DNA from: Streptomyces sp. SN-593
Lineage (GTDB): Bacteria > Actinomycetota > Actinomycetes > Streptomycetales > Streptomycetaceae
Reading direction: 5' to 3'
Assembly: GCF_016756395.1 (NCBI RefSeq)
Contig: NZ_AP018365.1
Span: forward strand, 3,695,001-3,759,000
Length of the DNA: 64,000 nt
How positions within the stretch are numbered: position 1 is the stretch's first letter; each line of letters begins with the position of its first letter. The notes below the pieces were generated by a model, which saw only the letters and a list, made by a program, of their open reading frames with translations, was not told where the DNA came from and did no database searches. Of this stretch, positions 60,829 through 64,000 are shown piece after piece. The translations under genes were made by a program, and so were the position numbers.

Positions 60829-61755
60829 CTACGACCAGGGCAGCCCGGTCAGCCGCTCGAACGCCTCGACGTAGCGGGCGCGGGACTGGTCGATGACGGC
60901 CTGGGGCAGCTCCGGCGGGGGCAGGTGGCCGTGCCGGTCCCACCCGGACGCGTCGGAGGTGAGCCAGTCCCGGATGAACTGCTTGTCGTACGACGGCTGG
61001 GCGTGCCCGGGCTCCCAACCGTCCGCGGGCCAGAAGCGGGAGGAGTCGGGGGTCAGCACCTCGTCGGCGAGCACCAGCGGCACACCGCCGCCGTCCCGCG
61101 TCGTCGCGCCGTCGTCGTAGCCGAACTCGAACTTGGTGTCCGCCAGGATCAGCCCGCGCTCGGCGGCGATGTCGCGTGCCCGGGTGTACACCGCGAGGGT
61201 GTGCTGCCGCAGCAGCGCCGCGGTCTCCGCGCCGACCTGGCGGGCCACCTCCTCGTACGAGACGTTCTCGTCGTGCTCGCCGACCGCGGCCTTGGTCGCG
61301 GGGGTGAAGATCGGCGCGGGCAGTTGCGAGCCGTCGACCAGGCCCTCCGGCAGGGCGACCCCGCAGACGGTGCGGGCGCGGTCGTACTCGACCAGGCCGG
61401 AGCCGGTGAGGTAGCCGCGGGCCACCGCCTCGACCGGGACCATCCGCAGCGAGCGGCAGACCATGGTGCGCCCCTCCCAGTCGGCGGGGGCGCCGGCGGG
61501 CACCTCGGTGGAGATGACGTGGTGGGGCACCAGGTCGGCGAGCTGGTCGAACCACCACATCGACAGCCGGGTCAGCACCCTGCCCTTGTCCGGGATGAGG
61601 CTGGGCAGCACCCAGTCGTACGCGGAGGTGCGGTCGCTGGCCACCATCACCAGGTCGCCCGCGTCGTTCCGGTACAGGTCCCGTACCTTCCCGGTGTGCA
61701 GGTGGGTCAGGCCGGGCACCTGTACGGGCTCGGGCTTGTCGACGAATCCGGGCAT
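60829..61755 (-). CDS. purC: SAICAR synthetase
   Basis: 308 residues, MPGFVDKPEPVQVPGLTHLH..., with GGGAGGAA before the ATG. It has GKVRDLYRNDAGDLVMVASD (about 22-41), SAYDWVLPSLIPDKG, the GSGLVEYD motif and LILADTKFEFGYD near 203. This larger form (about 300 residues) is typical of actinobacteria. It joins CAIR and aspartate with ATP. It lies apart from the other pur genes and appears to be transcribed alone. Confidence 0.97.
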   Translation of the reverse strand: MPGFVDKPEPVQVPGLTHLHTGKVRDLYRNDAGDLVMVASDRTSAYDWVLPSLIPDKGRVLTRLSMWWFDQLADLVPHHVISTEVPAGAPADWEGRTMVCRSLRMVPVEAVARGYLTGSGLVEYDRARTVCGVALPEGLVDGSQLPAPIFTPATKAAVGEHDENVSYEEVARQVGAETAALLRQHTLAVYTRARDIAAERGLILADTKFEFGYDDGATTRDGGGVPLVLADEVLTPDSSRFWPADGWEPGHAQPSYDKQFIRDWLTSDASGWDRHGHLPPPELPQAVIDQSRARYVEAFERLTGLPWS

Positions 61756-61873
61756 GGGCGGGTTCCTCCCCAGGTCGGTGGCTCGCCTCCGATTCTCGCC
61801 TACCCGCCCGGCCGGGGCGCGGCAGGGCCCGACCGGCGGTCCCGGCGGCGCGGCCCGGCGCCGCCCGGGCCGG

Positions 61874-63379
61874 TCAGTCCCGCTTGCAGATCCGGTCCAG
61901 CAGGTTCGCCGTCGCCCGCTGCACCCGCGGGTCCACGTGGCCGGGCCGGTCGAGCGCGGGCGACCAGGCGAAGGTCCCGGACGCGAAGACGTACGCCCCG
62001 CTGGGCGCGCGGTACAGCGACGTCTCCTGGTGGCACCGGCGGCCGTCGGTCCCCTCGTACGGGGAGTGGGCGAGCAGGATGCGCTCGATGGTGTCCGGCA
62101 GCGGGGTGCGCGGGAAGTAGCGGTCGGCCTCGCCCGCCACCAGTCCGGGGATCTCCGTGCCCTCGGTGGCGCCGGTGGCCTCCCACAGCCAGTGGTCGGC
62201 GTTGCGGACCACCAGCGGCGCGGGCTGCGGCACCCGGCCGGCGTACTGCACGCCGATCAGCGTCTGCTCCGGCTCGCCCTGGTCGCGCCACAGCGCGGTG
62301 CGGCCCTTCGCCGCCTCGCCCTGGCCGCCCTCGCCGCGGCGCTTGCGGCAGGTCAGCAGCCGGTCCGGGCCGCCGTCGGCGGCCGGCGCCAGCTCCACCT
62401 GCCAGTACATGGTGTTCGCGGAGAGGAAGACCAGCGAGGTGCCGCCCTCCCGGGCCCGCTCGGCGGACTCGCGCATCGGGCGGGACCAGTACTCGTCGTG
62501 CCCGGGGAAGACCAGGGCCCGGTAGCGGTCGGGGTCGATCCGGCCCGCGTGCAGGTCGCGGGAGTCGGCGTAGGCGAGGTCGTAGCCGTACCGCTCGGCG
62601 AACCGGACGAAGTCGTAGGCGTGGCCGATGTGCAGGGGCAGGCCCGCGCCGGCGTAGGGGCGGTCGAAGGAGACGGTGGCGGCCGCCTCCTGCTCGCCGA
62701 GCAGCCGGCCCTCGTCGTCCCACGCGTGGTAGAGGCTGGCGCCGGTCCGGCCGTCCTCGGGGTAGAGGTTGTACGCCTGCCAGGTGATGTCCGGCAGCAG
62801 GAGCAGCAGGTCGGCCGGCGCCTCCAGGTCCCGCACGGTGAACGGCACGTGGCTGCGGTAGCCGTCGGCGGTGGTGAGGACCGCGACATAGGCGCCGGTC
62901 TTCCAGTACGGCGGGATGTGCAGCCGCCAGGACTGCCACCAGTGGTGGCACGACACGGTCCGGCCGGCCACCAGCGGGGCGGGCTGCGCGATGCCGGACA
63001 GCCGGGGGCTCGCGGTGACCTGGGCGGCGCCGTCGCCGCCGTAGTGGCCGATCCGGTAGACGTCGACGGTGAACTCCTGCGGCGGGTCCACGGTGATCCT
63101 GAAGTCGATCGCCTCACCGGGGGCGGCCGCGGCCTGCGTGGCGAAGCCCTTGATCTGGCGGCGCACGTCGTCCGCGGTGCGCGGTCCGGGCAGGTGCGGT
63201 TTGCGCGGCGCCCTGCCGTTGCTCGCGGCGAGGTCCACGTACCACGGCACCACCCGGCCGTCGTCGCCCGGATACTGCGGTTCTCCCGTCAGCCAGGGCA
63301 GCGGCCCCTGCCCGAACGGGTCCGAGACCCCGTGTGCCAGCGCCCCCGACTCCCACCGCCGTACTTCCCCCACGTCCAT
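61874..63379 (-). CDS. N,N-dimethylformamidase beta-subunit-like domain protein
   Basis: 501 residues, without a signal peptide. It shows the DMFase large-subunit-like pattern: GEAIDFRITVDPPQEFTVDV, YRIGHYGGDGA, CHHWWQSWRLHIPPYWKTGA, PDITWQAYNLYP, SFDRPYAG, the VFPGHDEYWSRPMRE motif and LSANTMYWQV, then a late beta domain with GTFAWSPALDRPGHVDPRVQ. Family members are metal-dependent amidases in a few cases; most actinobacterial ones are uncharacterised. It is upstream of purC on the same strand, 118 bases away. Confidence 0.85.
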   Translation of the reverse strand: MDVGEVRRWESGALAHGVSDPFGQGPLPWLTGEPQYPGDDGRVVPWYVDLAASNGRAPRKPHLPGPRTADDVRRQIKGFATQAAAAPGEAIDFRITVDPPQEFTVDVYRIGHYGGDGAAQVTASPRLSGIAQPAPLVAGRTVSCHHWWQSWRLHIPPYWKTGAYVAVLTTADGYRSHVPFTVRDLEAPADLLLLLPDITWQAYNLYPEDGRTGASLYHAWDDEGRLLGEQEAAATVSFDRPYAGAGLPLHIGHAYDFVRFAERYGYDLAYADSRDLHAGRIDPDRYRALVFPGHDEYWSRPMRESAERAREGGTSLVFLSANTMYWQVELAPAADGGPDRLLTCRKRRGEGGQGEAAKGRTALWRDQGEPEQTLIGVQYAGRVPQPAPLVVRNADHWLWEATGATEGTEIPGLVAGEADRYFPRTPLPDTIERILLAHSPYEGTDGRRCHQETSLYRAPSGAYVFASGTFAWSPALDRPGHVDPRVQRATANLLDRICKRD

Positions 63380-63638
63380 CGCCTCCCGCGTTCGCGCTCC
63401 GCCCGGTGCAACCGTGCGGTGTGGCCGCCCTCAGCAGATCACACAACGCAGCGCCCCAGTCACTTTTCGTGCGGTTTCCCTTGTTCGTGTGTACGCCGAC
63501 CGCGCGGCGGGCATCACGGGTCGCCGCCGGGTGCCGCCCACGGGGGCGCCCGGCGCCCGGGTGGGGGCGGCCGTCCTCCGACGGGTGCCGTGCCGCGTGG
63601 GTGGCCGTACCGGCCCGGTGGCGCGGTGCCTCCGTCCG

Positions 63639-64000
63639 TCAGGGCAGGCGCAGGGCCTTGTCCGGGCGGATCGGGGTGGCGCCGAGCCAGTCGTGGAGCG
63701 GTACGGGGTCGCCGCTCTCCACGAGGTGCAGCACGGCCGAGGACAGCTCGCTGCGGCGCGCCCCGGGCATCCGCAGGGCCGGGCCGTCGAGCCAGTCGAG
63801 CCCGGCGCCCGCGCCCGCGGTGTCCACCGCCGCGCAGCACACCAGCGCCATGAGGTGGTCGACCAGCAGTTCCCGCCCGGTCCGCTCGGGCACCAGCGGG
63901 TAGGCGGCGGCGGCCTTCGCGTACGGCCCGGGGGGCGGCGCCGCCTCCAGCCGGGCGGCGACCGCCGCGCCCTCGCGCCCGCCGGGCACGGCGAGCCGGT
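63639..64000 (-). CDS. Hypothetical protein, cut by right window edge
   Basis: The stop is at 63639-63641; the frame is open to the edge (at least 120 residues), so the true start probably lies outside. A GTG at 63989 is the only candidate start seen inside. The visible part is helical and Ala/Leu-rich (RTGRELLVDHLMALVCCAAV, GARRSELSSAVLHLVESGDP) and ends PIRPDKALRLP. I do not recognise it. Confidence 0.55.
   Translation of the reverse strand, partial: RLAVPGGREGAAVAARLEAAPPPGPYAKAAAAYPLVPERTGRELLVDHLMALVCCAAVDTAGAGAGLDWLDGPALRMPGARRSELSSAVLHLVESGDPVPLHDWLGATPIRPDKALRLP

Noticed and set aside
59370..61558. Long minus-strand frames joining esterase, purC antiphase and tRNA regions
   Set aside because: The signal peptide and ribosome-binding site place the esterase start at 60610; the upstream parts are out-of-frame purC sequence.

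Overview
The window is a 64 kb piece of a very GC-rich actinobacterial chromosome. Dense coding, GTG starts, GTGA/ATGA gene overlaps, an exact-looking BldC, a second Lsr2-type protein, DUF5954, DUF6191, DUF3073 and DUF5753 proteins and twin-arginine secreted enzymes all point to Streptomyces or a close relative in the Streptomycetaceae. The order hrpA - tRNA-Asp - bldC - vdh - DUF3073 - purM - purF - purL - purQ - purS - lsrL - tRNA-Gly - purC is the conserved core-chromosome neighbourhood known from Streptomyces. I see no rRNA, CRISPR array, insertion sequence, prophage or large biosynthetic cluster.

Left part (1-20.7 kb): a truncated conservon-type sensor ATPase, a TerD protein, two LytR-CpsA-Psr cell-wall glycopolymer ligases flanking a small conserved gene, an ArsR regulator with an MgtA-type P-type ATPase carrying an unusual repeat-rich insert, a divergent AraC/MFS pair, a pentapeptide-repeat protein, and a DUF6191 protein with a repeat tail. 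Next come two coupled Tat-exported ferritin-like proteins facing a sigK-rskA pair; the two divergent promoters carry the same bipartite motif. DUF5954, a HAD hydrolase and an acetate transporter follow.

Middle (20.9-38.5 kb): a Scr1-like DUF5753 regulator with an unusual partner, divergent from an HTH protein fused to a predicted beta-barrel; a four-gene coupled operon (LytS kinase, LytTR regulator, DUF485-like protein, sodium/solute symporter); a very basic 33-residue peptide gene before an ABC half-transporter; a FUSC exporter and MarR regulator; a TetR regulator and SDR enzyme with clear operators; a Tat-exported metallophosphoesterase behind a PHO-box-like repeat; and a PhzF-type isomerase.

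Right part (38.8-64 kb): tRNA-Asp and tRNA-Phe, hrpA, a second identical tRNA-Asp, bldC with a strong terminator and structured leader, vdh, DUF3073, and the purine genes. Between purF and purL lies a small accessory block: Uma2 nuclease, DUF4177, a decayed PIN-toxin fragment, an intact Phd/VapC pair, and DUF3592. After lsrL come three tRNA-Gly genes, a secreted phytase-like esterase, purC, a DMFase-like protein and a gene cut by the right edge.

The most useful observations are the shared SigK-type promoters, the HTH/beta-barrel regulator, the basic peptide beside an ABC exporter, the PHO-box-like repeat, the dead PIN toxin next to a live toxin-antitoxin pair, and low-complexity insertions in several membrane proteins. 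All functional calls are by eye from sequence, with no database search.
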